From: Chara braunii
Taxonomy: Eukaryota; Streptophyta; Charophyceae; Charales; Characeae
Assembly: GCA_003427395.1 (NCBI GenBank)
Contig: BFEA01000006.1
Span: forward strand, 1,089,048-1,117,602
Length of the DNA: 28,555 bases
Direction: 5' to 3'
In this document: piece after piece, positions 9,453 through 17,770 of the stretch
Layout: each line of letters starts with the position of its first letter
Position numbering within the stretch: position 1 is the first letter of the stretch
Position numbers and translations under genes: made by a program
Notes under the pieces: generated by a model
Database searches by the model: none
What the model saw: the letters and a program-made list of their open reading frames with translations, nothing else
What the model was told of the DNA's origin: nothing

Positions 9453-9453
9453 A

Positions 9454-9458
9454 CGTGT

Positions 9459-9505
<47 letters not shown>

Positions 9506-9565
9506 TGTGTGTGAGTGTCTGTGAGAGAGAGAGAGAGACAGAGAGAGAGAGAGAAAGAGAAAGAA
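9454..9565. repeat. (GT)n then (GA)n compound microsatellite
   Basis: GT units to about 9518, then GA units with AAAG interruptions. Frames across it are artefacts. Confidence 0.95.
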
Positions 9566-9689
9566 AGAGTGTAGGAAATAGACAGAGAGTGGCAGAGCGA
9601 TGGAGAGGCTATGAAGCGGCCGAGTGCATGAGTTGCACTTTCGCATGCTCCATCCTCGGCTTGGTCAATGTTTTATATAGTAATAAATG

Positions 9690-9885
9690 TTGACCTGGCT
9701 CGGGTCTTAGGCTGTAGGAACGTTGACTTGATCCTGGGCCCGGACCGGTACCGATGTTAACATCAGTGCGGACCTGGGTCTGGTCTCGCGTTTACCTGGG
9801 CCCAGAGTAGGTCTCGATCCAGGGTGTTCAGTCCAGGCCCAGGTTTAAGACGTTGCCCGGGCCCAGGTCCAGGCTCTGACAGTTT
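9690..9885. repeat. GC-rich minisatellite, CCTGGGCCCGG type (left block)
   Basis: Imperfect units built around CCTGGGCCCGG and CGTTGAC-CTGGGTCTGG. A matching block lies at 10630-10800; together they flank the palindrome region. Confidence 0.75.
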
Positions 9886-9891
9886 TTGTTG

Positions 9892-9916
9892 TTTTTTTTT
9901 TTTTTTTTTTTTTTTT
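9892..9916. repeat. 25-base T run
   Basis: Uninterrupted T run between the GC-rich block and a TGTCTGCC repeat. Confidence 0.95.
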
Positions 9917-9935
9917 GCCCTTTCAAAGCCCTACT

Positions 9936-10040
9936 ATGTGTGCTTGTCTGCCTGTCTGTGTGTAAGTCACTCTGTCTGTTTGATTGTCTATCTGTCTGTC
10001 TGTCTGTGTGCGTGTTTGCTTGTCTTTGTGTCTGCCTGCC
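9936..10040. repeat. TGTCTGCC-type minisatellite
   Basis: Units of TGTCTG, TGCC and TGTTTG. Its complement, CAGACAGG, makes up 10270-10560 on the other side of the palindrome, so the two can pair. Confidence 0.85.
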
Positions 10041-10070
10041 TCTCTCCAGCAATCAATCTGTCTGTTTGTG

Positions 10071-10213
10071 ACGTTGACCTGACCCTATATTGACATTTGT
10101 TCGGTGCTATAGTGACGTTGAACAAGGGCTATACATCAGAATAGCGTCAGGTCAACGTCACTATAGCACCAGGAAAACGTCAGTGTAGCGTCAGTATAGG
10201 GTCAGGTCAATGT
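10071..10213. repeat. Nested palindrome (fold-back) with two pairs of arms
   Basis: The inner arms are a perfect 19-bp inverted repeat (10103-10121 and 10152-10170). The outer arms contain a perfect 16-bp inverted repeat (10074-10089 and 10195-10210), extending to about 25 bp with two transitions that would still pair as G-U in RNA. Words like GTCAGGTCAACGTCA also recur directly. It may be a small fold-back element or the centre of a larger palindromic repeat. Confidence 0.85.
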
Positions 10214-10269
10214 CAAATTTATTTTGTTTATTATCCTGATGTTGAGCTTGTCCTGTAGTGGACCTGTAA

Positions 10270-10560
10270 TGAGCTAGGCAGGCAGACAGACAGCCACGTG
10301 GGCAGAGAAGCAGGCAGGCACACACACAGGCAGACAGGCGTGTCTGTCTCCCTATCAGCCTGTCTGCCTCTGTGTCTGCTTGCGTATCTCTCTGTATGTG
10401 TGTGTGTGTGTATGTCTGTGAGGCAGGCAGGCAGACAGACATGCAACCAGCGAGGCAGGCAGACAAGCAGACAGACAGACAGGCAGTGAGGCAGACAGGC
10501 AGGCAGGCAGAGAGGCAAGCAGACAGGTAGATAGACACGAAGGCAGAGAGGCAGGCAGAT
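10270..10560. repeat. CAGACAGG minisatellite with internal strand switches
   Basis: CAGACAGG and GGCA units, interrupted at about 10340-10420 by the complementary GTCTGCCT/TGTGTG orientation before returning. Hairpin-forming. Long Cys/Leu- or Gln/Thr-rich frames here are repeat translations. Confidence 0.9.
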
Positions 10561-10570
10561 CTGTAATGAT

Positions 10571-10571
<1 letters not shown>

Positions 10572-10615
<44 letters not shown>
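10572..10615. repeat. 44-base T run
   Basis: Uninterrupted T run. The length is uncertain because homopolymers this long are rarely assembled exactly. Confidence 0.9.
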
Positions 10616-10629
10616 CCACGGCTCCAAGT

Positions 10630-10800
10630 ACAGGCCTGCGGCCAATGGTAGATGTTGACGTGGCCATGGTCTTTGTCTGTACCGCCGTTGGCCTGGGTCT
10701 GCCCGGTCTGGGCCCGGGCCTGTACGACCGTTGACCTGGGTCTGGCCAGGTCGCCGTTGGCCTGGGTCTAGGCCCGGGCCTGTACCGCGAACACAGGCTA
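10630..10800. repeat. GC-rich minisatellite (right block)
   Basis: Units around GGCCTGGGTCTGG and GGCCCGGGCCTGTACCG, related to the left block at 9690-9885. Confidence 0.75.
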
Positions 10801-10859
10801 GGAGCAGGCCATGGAGACGGGCCCGGGGAAGGCCGGGCAGCTATGCCCAGGCGCATAAC

Positions 10860-11345
10860 ATGCAGCAGACAGACAGGCAGGCATGCCCAGGGTCAGGCAT
10901 GCAGCAAACAGGCAGGCAGACAAACACACAGACACATAGGCAGACAGACATGCAGACACATAGGCAGACAGGCAGCGAGATAGGCAGGCAGACAGACATG
11001 TATGCAGGCAGACAGGCATGCAGACAGGCAGACAGACAGGTGGGAAGACACGAAGGCAGACAGGCGGGGAGACATGAAGGCAGACAGGCAGATAAGCAGG
11101 CACACACGTAAGACTGTCTCTTATACACATCTAGATGTGTATAAGAGACAGCACATAGGCAGACAGGCAGCGAGATAGGCAGGCAGACAGACATGTATGC
11201 AGGCAGACAGGCATGCAGACAGGCAGACAGACAGGTGGGAAGACACGAAGGCAGACAGGCGGGGAGACATGAAGGCAGACAGGCAGATAAGCAGGCACAC
11301 ACGTAAGAAGACACGCAGACAAACACGCATGCAGACACGCAGGCA
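10860..11345. repeat. CAGGCAGACAGA minisatellite, artificially lengthened
   Basis: The tract consists of CAGACAGG-type units. Bases 10957-11113 and 11152-11308 are identical, separated only by the adapter junction at 11114-11151. The apparent duplication is therefore technical, and the true array is shorter by about 195 bases or was read across a mate-pair junction. Confidence 0.9.
11114..11151. other. Library artefact: two facing Tn5 mosaic ends (mate-pair junction)
   Basis: CTGTCTCTTATACACATCT (11114-11132) is followed directly by its reverse complement AGATGTGTATAAGAGACAG (11133-11151). This is the 19-base hyperactive Tn5 mosaic end used in tagmentation, in the head-to-head form of a mate-pair circularisation junction. 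It is not a natural insertion: there is no transposon body, and the flanks are identical copies rather than a 9-bp target duplication. Confidence 0.97.
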
Positions 11346-11465
11346 ATTCTATCTACTGACTGCTTGGTTGATTTCGAAAAATTCCTTCAAGAGGAACGAA
11401 ACGATGAGGTGAGAGATTCCTCTGTGACCAATACTGTGCATGTCAAAGAGGAGTCAAAAGTTAAC

Positions 11466-11696
11466 ATGGACATGGAGATGCGGATTCATTCTCGGATGAG
11501 GTCGAGGATTCGAGATGATTTGATTAATGAGATTGTTAAGTATATCACCCAAGTCCATCCCCACTTGTTGGAAGAGTGTGACGGTTTGCGTCGGCGACTT
11601 GAAAAGGCGGAATGTGCAGTGAGGACATTGTTGTCCTTTCGTGGCCTCGCGTGTGAAGATCCATCTTCTCGAAATGCAGTCTTCGATTTTCGATAA
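11466..11696 (+). CDS. Charged helical small ORF, plus strand
   Basis: The open frame reaches back to about 11343; the first ATG is at 11466, giving 76 residues. It is Arg/Glu/Asp-rich with a leucine-patterned helix (about residues 30-65) that looks like a coiled coil, and has a natural codon mix. An upstream exon could join it through an AG in the CAGGCAG repeat. It overlaps, antisense, the last exon of the minus-strand spliced model at 11545-12192. Only one of the two is likely to be real in the overlap. Confidence 0.35.
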   Translation: MDMEMRIHSRMRSRIRDDLINEIVKYITQVHPHLLEECDGLRRRLEKAECAVRTLLSFRGLACEDPSSRNAVFDFR

Positions 11697-12192
11697 CTGC
11701 ACTCAGGCCTTGCAGTACTTTCTTATGTTTAGGATCACGGGGTCCTCTCCATCCCGCAAACTTTCGTCTCCTTCTCGCTAACTCTCTCTCAGATAGGCTG
11801 ATCTCTCGCCCAATATTTGCAGGTCACCTAGCATTCTAAGCCAACTAAAGCAAGCGCCACTAACATCCTATCCGCGGATGCTCACAGGACCAGGTAGAAA
11901 ACTTCGAAATCGTCGTTGTCTCCGAAGTCCTCTATGTCCTTTTGGATCTTAATAAACTCCTTCCAATACTGGTTATGTGTCGAGAGTGTCTTGAGAGAGC
12001 ACCGTCAACTAATACTGTAGCTAACTCTCCTGCCTTTCTGGCCTCCTTTTTTAGGAGTCTCTCAGCCTCTCTCGTTGTCTCGTGTCACGATCTAGACAAA
12101 GGTTGCTCATCGAAAGGAGTCACGATGTCGGTGCGAATACCCTTACAAGGGTATCCGCCCTGGTTTTTGCAGGCGACAGAAAATAGTTTGGT
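11545..12192 (-). CDS. Spliced minus-strand gene fragment (four exons)
   Basis: Coding-like pieces in different frames become one frame if three short introns are removed. Exons, in order, are 12192-12147, 12078-12016, 11968-11886 and 11797-11545 (TGA at 11547-11545). The introns are 68 nt (GTAAGG...CGAG, weak acceptor), 47 nt (GTATTA...CCAG with ATAAC just upstream) and 88 nt (GTGAGC...ATCAG). Phases agree at every junction. The product, about 148 residues without its 5' end, has a Glu/Lys/Arg helix in exon 2, an acidic aromatic stretch in exon 3 and an Arg-rich start to exon 4. No family is recognised. Without splicing, every piece ends in a stop or frameshift, so a pseudogene is the alternative. 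Intron sizes fit a fungus-like genome. Confidence 0.4.
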
Positions 12193-12199
12193 CTAAAGT

Positions 12200-12779
12200 C
12201 TAAGTATACCACGCAAGGCGAGGCTGAGTCTATGGTTTACGTTGACTGAGTGACTAATTATAGTAGAGAGTGTGTGAGCACGTAGACTTGAGGCGCGCGT
12301 GATTTTTTTCTATCTTTGATGACTGAAGAGTCGGCGTGGGCGCCTGCCAAATTTCTATTTTCTGATTAAACTATGATTGAAAAGATTTTTTTCCCTTTGG
12401 TTGGTGCGCTTGTCTGTGACTTGCGCGTACGTACAGAGGGTGCGACGTCGACGACAGTATAGCTCGATATAACCGCGCGGTGGGCAAGGAAGGTTGACGG
12501 TCGGGAGTTCGGCTGGTAGGTCGATGTATGGGCTTGAAATGTTTCGGTAGATCCACACGTAGCGTAGTGGTCGCTTATATTTATGTTCATCAATATTAAA
12601 CCCAGCCTTGGGCCTAGCACTATTGGTTACAGCGTCGAACTTTTATCGAAGCAATTTAGGAATCGAGGTCGAGCGGCGAGAATGTAGGAACGACGCAAAT
12701 AAATCACGGGGTTGGGAGCCCGACGTTGCTATCCCCTTTGGTTTTTTCGTCGACGACGTCAGATGAGTGGTGACATTTT
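12200..12779. other. No gene recognised
   Basis: Minus-strand frames of 60-84 codons overlap around 12355-12620 in three registers, which argues against any of them. No repeat stands out. Confidence 0.5.
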
Positions 12780-13463
12780 TTAGCGTCGTATTTTGGACGT
12801 GACGCCGGATTCAGTGGCCGTCACGGAGTCGAGGACCTTGAGCACACCCCTTCGTTGACGGGGCCTTTGAATTTTCACATGTTCGGGCTGTTGGTGAGGG
12901 TCCTTGGTCACATCATTTTGAAACGCAGGACCGAGGAGTTCAACGTGCATATGGGTCGTGGGTGATCGGCCGCTAGGTGGAGGAAAAACCTTGAGTGGCG
13001 GGGGTTGCCGCGGGTGCACTATCTGTTGGCCAAAGTCTACTATGAGAGGGTTGAGCGTGAGCGAGCCCGGCGGGGTCCGCAAGATGGTAGACAATACCTG
13101 GATGCGGTAGCGAATGGAGATCTGGGCCTTTGTTGGGGGATTGTAGCGACGCCACGGCAAGTTGCGGACCATGGGGGATCCCTCTCCAATTCGGTCTTCA
13201 AAGTTCTCATTTGAATATTTGCTACTACCTCCGGGACCTGCACCGGGCCAGTCCTCCTTGGGCCCTTGCCTAGGCCTTACAGCAGGGGAGCTCGCCCGTG
13301 GAAAGCCCAGAAAGGGGTGGGTGAGCCCCGCCTGAGCGGGGCGGGGCAGCGAAAACTCAGAAACGCTATGGGAAAGGACCGCAATAGTACTGCTAGTAAA
13401 CAAGGTGTCGGACCTGGGCCAGAGTGGTTGTGGTTGTACTGCCTGAAGATCGCACAGGGGCAT
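12780..13463 (-). CDS. Pro/Arg-rich 227-codon ORF, minus strand
   Basis: True ATG at 13463 and stop at 12780, uninterrupted. The first half is Ser/Pro-rich; the second has basic stretches and a Gln/Pro/His-rich run. No domain is seen. The local GC richness (13040-13370) lowers stop frequency, so an ORF this long could arise by chance, and frames of 60-78 codons lie on the other strand. It is kept as a candidate because of its length and start codon. Confidence 0.3.
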   Translation of the reverse strand: MPLCDLQAVQPQPLWPRSDTLFTSSTIAVLSHSVSEFSLPRPAQAGLTHPFLGFPRASSPAVRPRQGPKEDWPGAGPGGSSKYSNENFEDRIGEGSPMVRNLPWRRYNPPTKAQISIRYRIQVLSTILRTPPGSLTLNPLIVDFGQQIVHPRQPPPLKVFPPPSGRSPTTHMHVELLGPAFQNDVTKDPHQQPEHVKIQRPRQRRGVLKVLDSVTATESGVTSKIRR

Positions 13464-13499
13464 AGCTGGAGGAAAAGTAAATTGAAACTACTCATTCAG

Positions 13500-13960
13500 T
13501 AGTTAGCTCCCTCCGACCCTTCCCCTTCAGCTAAGCTATGAGCCAGGGATAGCTGATCAGTCTGCTGCGGAGCATTTCACCACCAAGTGATGTCAACAAC
13601 AGCGCTGGTCGAAAAGGATGAGCAGGCAACTTGGAGTCGAGGCCGGCGGGCGTAGAAAACAAGGGACCTGGAGCTGCTGAGCGGTACGGGTGACTAAAGG
13701 TCCGTGCGCTACAATAGAAGGCTGGTGGGGAATTGCTCGCAGATTTGGCTTTCGTAACCACCGGGCACTTTCTACATCAGTCAGCCCCATTGCGGTGTCT
13801 GGGAATGCGCACTATTTGGCACAGAGGAGAGGTAATGGGCAGCGGGGGAAAGAGGAAAAGGCAGTGGAGAAGAAAAAGAGTCTGGACTGGTTTCGACGCA
13901 AGATGCATGCAGGGGAAGGAAACAAAGATGGCGGGTTAAGGACTTGGGCGCGGTCAGAGA
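13500..13960. other. No gene recognised
   Basis: A plus-strand frame (13690-14025) begins with GTG and runs into the hairpin repeat, so it is probably not a gene. The stretch may be the left flank or first unit of the roughly 190-base array. Confidence 0.4.
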
Positions 13961-15225
13961 AGTGCAACACGCTCGATTCTCTACGGAATCGAGCGAGGAA
14001 AGAGCCGAAATTGAGAGAAGGTTAACAACAGTCGTATTTTTCATCACCACTTCATGACACCGTTCAACACTTTAGGATGCAGCCATGCCTGCTAGGAGAG
14101 GGTCTTCGGACCTTTCACCACTTCAGGACCATTCAGGTCTGAAAATAGTGAATGGTCCTAAAGTGGTAAAAGCTCCGAAGACCCTGAAAACCTTCTGTTT
14201 AGGCAGGCTGCATCCTCAAGTGGTGAAGGATGGTTTTCATGGTCTTCGGACCTTTCATCACTTCAGGACCATTCGGGATTTTCAGAGTGCCCAAAACTCT
14301 CACTTGACCACTTGAGGACACCCTTTACCACTTCAGGATGCAGCCTGCCTAAACAGGTGGTTTTCAGGGTCTTCGGACCTTTTACCACTTCAGGACTATT
14401 CAGGATTTTCAGACTGCCCAAAACTCTCACTTCAGAATTTTCATTCCTGAATTTTCAGCTACCCGATAACCGCTTGTGCGAAATTGGGGTTTATTGACCG
14501 GACGAATCTGAATCTGAACTTAGTTTTTGAGGTGGTTTAGTGGTTTCGGAGATTAGTAAAGAATGATGTGCGCGAAGATGGCGGACACAGGAGGGGGATG
14601 GCTACAACAGGGGAAAAAATGCATAGTTTGTCCGATTCTTAACGGAATCGGACGAGTGAAGATGTGAAACTGAGGATATGAGGTCGAGGGAGCACGATCG
14701 TGGTGGTAGTTTTGGCGCTAGGTTAGTAGATTAAGAGGTTAGCAGAAAAGGTAGTGCGTAGAAGTATAGCGATGGGGGAGCAACGAAGGAGAATGGCAAA
14801 AGGGAAGAATGAAGTTCTTGTCTGATTCTTGATAGAATCGGGTGAACCGAAGATCGAAGTTGACGTTTCAAGGCGGGGCGATCACGGTGACGGGCTCAGA
14901 AAGTCGAGTAAGGGAGGGAAAGAAGTGGATGGACCCGGACGGGGGCAGGAGCTGGGTACATTCGGAAACGGGGATGGCGGAGGAGGGAGTCGGGCACAGT
15001 CACAGATAGGTGGGTCACTCCATCCTTCACGAAGTTAAACAAGTGAAGCATGGTTATGGGGGTTCTCTGGGTCTGCGAACGCAGTTATGGGGTTAGATAA
15101 GGATGAAAGTTAGTGAATAGTGAGTTAGTGGAAGAGAACGTGCGCGAGAGTGACGGACTAAGGTGATACGGTGGGAATAGGGAGTAAAGTTTTTCACTCG
15201 ATTCTTTACGAAATCGGGTGAAATA
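13960..15225. repeat. Tandem array, about 190-bp period, each unit with one hairpin
   Basis: Hairpins with 9-bp stems and 6-base loops lie at 13971-13994, 14630-14653, 14820-14843 and 15195-15220, with a decayed fifth near 15014-15045. Spacings are 190, 195 and 180 bases; the first interval (659) becomes about 189 once the roughly 470-base fold-back insertion is subtracted. The core is CGATTC...GAATCG. Stems 1 and 2 differ at two positions on both arms, so pairing is kept. Downstream of each stem a GTGAAGAT-like word recurs, and upstream a GTGCGCGAAGATGGCGGAC-like word. Confidence 0.75.
14040..14510. mobile_element. Fold-back element inserted in the tandem array
   Basis: Arms 14150-14216 and 14335-14401 are inverted copies matching at about 62 of 67 bases. 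Around them the words CTTCGGACCTTTCACCAC, CTTCAGGACCATTC and AGGATGCAGCC recur in direct and inverted orientation at least three times. There is no coding capacity. It looks like a non-autonomous fold-back or MITE-like insertion. Exact ends and target duplication were not identified. Confidence 0.6.
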
Positions 15226-15404
15226 AAGTTATAGGTAGCATTTTTTTGATATTGCGAATTTAATGGTATTGTTAGCTTTAGTCGTAGGTTAGTAGTTTCG
15301 ACGGGGTGAGTGTTATGTGTTGCGCAAAGGAAGGGGAGAGCAACCTTGCTAATAGAGATGAATACTTCCACATTTTAGCGGAAGATTCGTTGCGATTTTT
15401 GTTG

Positions 15405-15773
15405 TCATAATGAAGGAAGATTCCTGATTGCCTTGGGTCTGACATAATTGGCTGGATTAAGAGCATCAGTTGAGAGGGGCTAAAGAAGAGGGAAGTTTGA
15501 TGGCGGGGGCCCGGGGGTGAAGATACTTACCTCGGCATGGCAACATTCGTTTTTGCTCGGAACTGATTTCCTGCGATGGGCGACGCCGTTCTCATTTTTC
15601 GGCTCCATCTCGGTGGCAGCGATCTGATCAACTCCTTGGGGGCGGGGGGTGCTTCCGCTCAGAAGAATCGACTCAGTCACCTTAAGGAGGTAGTGTGAGG
15701 GCAGTCGAGCGATTGGAAACTTATCTCTTAACCGGTGCATGCCAGCGAGAGATTCATCCTGAGTCTGCACGTC
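15405..15773 (-). CDS. Two-exon minus-strand gene candidate
   Basis: Exon 15773-15531 and exon 15479-15405 are separated by a 51-nt intron with a near-ideal donor (GAG/GTAAGTATC) and a pyrimidine-rich acceptor (CTTCCCTCTTCTTTAG). The junction is in phase 0 and the frame ends at TGA (15407-15405). The first exon may begin at an acceptor after CGATAG (15774) or at the ATG at 15740, which gives a 94-residue product. The protein is polar, with Lys/Arg/Asn-rich patches in its middle and no recognised domain. The plus strand is also fairly open here (15576-15698, 15695-15919), so strand choice rests on the splice signals. Confidence 0.4.
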
Positions 15774-16019
15774 CTATCGGTGGTAGCAGTGTGAGGCCAG
15801 CTGCAGGGCTGAAGACTGATCTGTCGGGTGGTGTGTTGGGGTGGAACACACGGTCGATTTTCCTCATTCGAGCCGTTGGAAGTAGCGCGAAGCCAGCCAC
15901 GAGGTCGAACGTTTACTAGTGGGCCGTAGGTTAGGAGTGAGGCAGAGGTCTGCAGTCACAAAACCAGATATGGTTAATCCTATGGTGTGTGCGGGCGCTG
16001 TTGTGGACTTTGTTGTGAT

Positions 16020-16350
16020 AAAGTAACCAGTCGTTATGGGACTGAGGTATCACGGGCTCGCTGCGCCTGCTGCATATGCCCGTAGCTGTGTGAACGAAGA
16101 CTCGTCTGAGCTCTTATTACGATTTGGAGCGAACACGGAGGGTGACCCTCACCTGAGCGCAACCCCTCTAGCCTGCATCGCTGCGGTCAAGGAAATGGGA
16201 GGCAGGTCACACGCTTGCATGCCTACGTGTTGATAAGGCGGTGCACATCCCATCAGGCCAAAGCACTGAGACTGCATACCGGCCGGCGTGCAGCCCATCC
16301 TGTTATACGAAGATGAACTGCGTACGGGATGAGCTCCGTATCTGCAGGCT
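16020..16350. other. No gene recognised
   Basis: A plus-strand ATG frame of 65 codons (16036-16233) is the only candidate, with unremarkable composition. Nothing else is seen. Confidence 0.4.
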
Positions 16351-16356
16351 CACCTA

Positions 16357-16644
16357 CTAACCAGCAACGTTGTCGTTGCCGAATAAAGCAGTAGCAGACC
16401 AGCAAAAGGGTGTAGGCTTGGTTGCTGGCCGGCGCGCTGTTTTAGCCTGCCAAATGAAGTAACCAGGGGAGAGTTTCGAGCGTGCAGACTTACTTGTAGC
16501 CACTACATTTTGAGTCACAAGTCCTACAAAGGGGTTTGTATGTGGGAAGAGGAGGTTATTGTTGCGAACTAGGAGGTCGTCAGAGGGTTGACTTCGGCGG
16601 TTTGACTTCAGTTTTGACCAAGCTGTTACAGTTTTGGTTGCCAT
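16357..16644 (-). CDS. 95-codon minus-strand ORF, downstream partner of the 16937 ORF
   Basis: It starts at an ATG that lies inside the last codons of the preceding minus-strand ORF, overlapping it by 19 bases in another frame. The N-terminal 35 residues are basic and polar and look natural; the rest is neutral. Either the two are separate proteins in an overlapping arrangement, or one protein broken or joined by a frameshift. No domain is recognised. Confidence 0.3.
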   Translation of the reverse strand: MATKTVTAWSKLKSNRRSQPSDDLLVRNNNLLFPHTNPFVGLVTQNVVATSKSARSKLSPGYFIWQAKTARRPATKPTPFCWSATALFGNDNVAG

Positions 16645-16937
16645 TCTGGGACCCTCAGGCGAGTGAAGGTAACAAGGCCTTCTCCTGGGAGTTCAGTTGT
16701 CCCTCTCCTGTATCTTGAGCGTCTGAAACCCCTCATTCTATCTTTCTTACTCTGAGTCTGATCCTGTTCTGAGAGGAAGGCGGCAGGCGGGATTGCAACC
16801 CGTAGGACCGCAGCAAGACTCTGTGGGGAGTCATCCCACCGGTTGCGGGAGCTCTGCCGGAACTCAGGAGGAGTTCTGGAGGCAGGGAACTGAAAGGTAA
16901 TCATTGCTTTCCTTCTATAAACCCAGATATAGCCCAT
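16626..16937 (-). CDS. 103-codon basic minus-strand ORF
   Basis: ATG start at 16937. The protein has a Pro/Ser/Arg-rich middle and an Arg/Lys-rich segment (about residues 65-82), then an acidic/hydrophobic tail. Composition is credible for a coding region, but no family is recognised. It runs antisense to the flank of the hairpin cluster that begins at 17146. Confidence 0.3.
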   Translation of the reverse strand: MGYIWVYRRKAMITFQFPASRTPPEFRQSSRNRWDDSPQSLAAVLRVAIPPAAFLSEQDQTQSKKDRMRGFRRSRYRRGTTELPGEGLVTFTRLRVPEWQPKL

Positions 16938-17145
16938 AATTTGTATTCATTTGCTATGCTTGACCGAGTATATTGCCTGTACCCCTACTTTGACTTTCGG
17001 GTTTGACTTTCAGGACACAAGCCAAGCTAAGTAAAGGAATGTATGCTCAACGTCAGTTTCAGTTTAATTGTTTGACTAAAAGCAGATTGTGGGATTGCAT
17101 CTGGAAGGAAGGTTGTATTGCATGTTTGACTAGGTCAACCAAAGG

Positions 17146-17178
17146 CTGGGCCAGTTCCACAAGTTTGGGAAGGCCCAG
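17146..17178 (+). other. Constant-loop hairpin 1
   Basis: CTGGGCC (17146-17152) pairs perfectly with GGCCCAG (17172-17178) around a 19-base loop that is a variant of the family loop (CCACAAGTTTGGG instead of CCATAAGTTTGGG). Confidence 0.75.
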
Positions 17179-17206
17179 TGCTATGTTTATTTTGAATTGC
17201 CTGGAG

Positions 17207-17242
17207 AACCAGATATGTTCCATAAGTTTGGGTGGTCTGGTT
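17207..17242 (+). other. Constant-loop hairpin 2
   Basis: AACCAGA pairs with TCTGGTT. Three more pairs (GAG/CTC) follow after a single bulged G. The loop contains GTTCCATAAGTTTGGGTGG. Confidence 0.85.
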
Positions 17243-17282
17243 GCTCTGACTTGTGAGGGCTGATTGTAAATGACTTTTCAGG

Positions 17283-17318
17283 GACCAAGCATGTTCCATA
17301 AGTTTGGGTGGCTTGGTC
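17283..17318 (+). other. Constant-loop hairpin 3
   Basis: GACCAAGC pairs with GCTTGGTC, then a bulged G and GG/CC. The loop is the same as in hairpin 2 while the stem differs. Confidence 0.85.
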
Positions 17319-17387
17319 GCCTTGTTTACTTTGGGTTTCCTTCAGTTTCTTTCTGTTTTTGGCTTTGAAGAGAATAAACCAGGTTGA

Positions 17388-17426
17388 GGATTAGACATGT
17401 TCCATAAGTTTGGGTGGTCTTGGTCC
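17388..17426 (+). other. Constant-loop hairpin 4 (needs G-U pairs)
   Basis: GGATTAGA pairs with TCTTGGTCC using two G-U pairs and one bulged T. As DNA the stem is imperfect; as RNA it closes. Confidence 0.65.
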
Positions 17427-17497
17427 AATGCCATGCACATGCTAGAACCAAAATGATATAATTTGACTATACTTTACTGTTATTCTATTTATGAACA

Positions 17498-17544
17498 GGC
17501 TAGTCAGACAGGGTTCCATAAGTTTGGGTGGTCTGACTATAGCC
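17498..17544 (+). other. Constant-loop hairpin 5
   Basis: TAGTCAGA pairs with TCTGACTA; GGC/GCC extend the stem beyond a two-base bulge. The loop is 23 bases with the family core. Confidence 0.85.
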
Positions 17545-17770
17545 TATCATCAACCGAAGAGAGTACTAATTAAGAATAAACTTGTGGTAAGAAGGGGCAG
17601 ACTGAGTCTTGAGATGAAGATGATCGACTCAGTTATCTGCTACCTCAAAAGACTAAGTGCAGATAATTATATAAATTTTGGATATTTAAACAGTTCGTGG
17701 TGGCTAGGGTGGCCTAGTCATATGCCCAAAGAAGAGAAAAATTGTTGTGCCCTGTGCTTGTGTATACTTC

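Noticed and set aside
11114-11151. Natural Tn5-type insertion
   Set aside because: Only the two 19-base ends are present, face to face, with identical long flanks; this is a library junction.
10270-11345. CRISPR-like array
   Set aside because: Units are short, variable, back to back and without unique spacers; the genome is eukaryotic.
9824-11412. Many Cys/Leu/Val- or Asp/Arg/Gln/Thr-rich ORFs up to 221 codons
   Set aside because: All are translations of the CAGACAGG/TGTCTG minisatellites, T runs and the adapter-duplicated segment.
13690-14025. 111-codon plus-strand ORF
   Set aside because: Starts with GTG and its C-terminal third is the tandem-array hairpin, so it is unlikely to be a protein.
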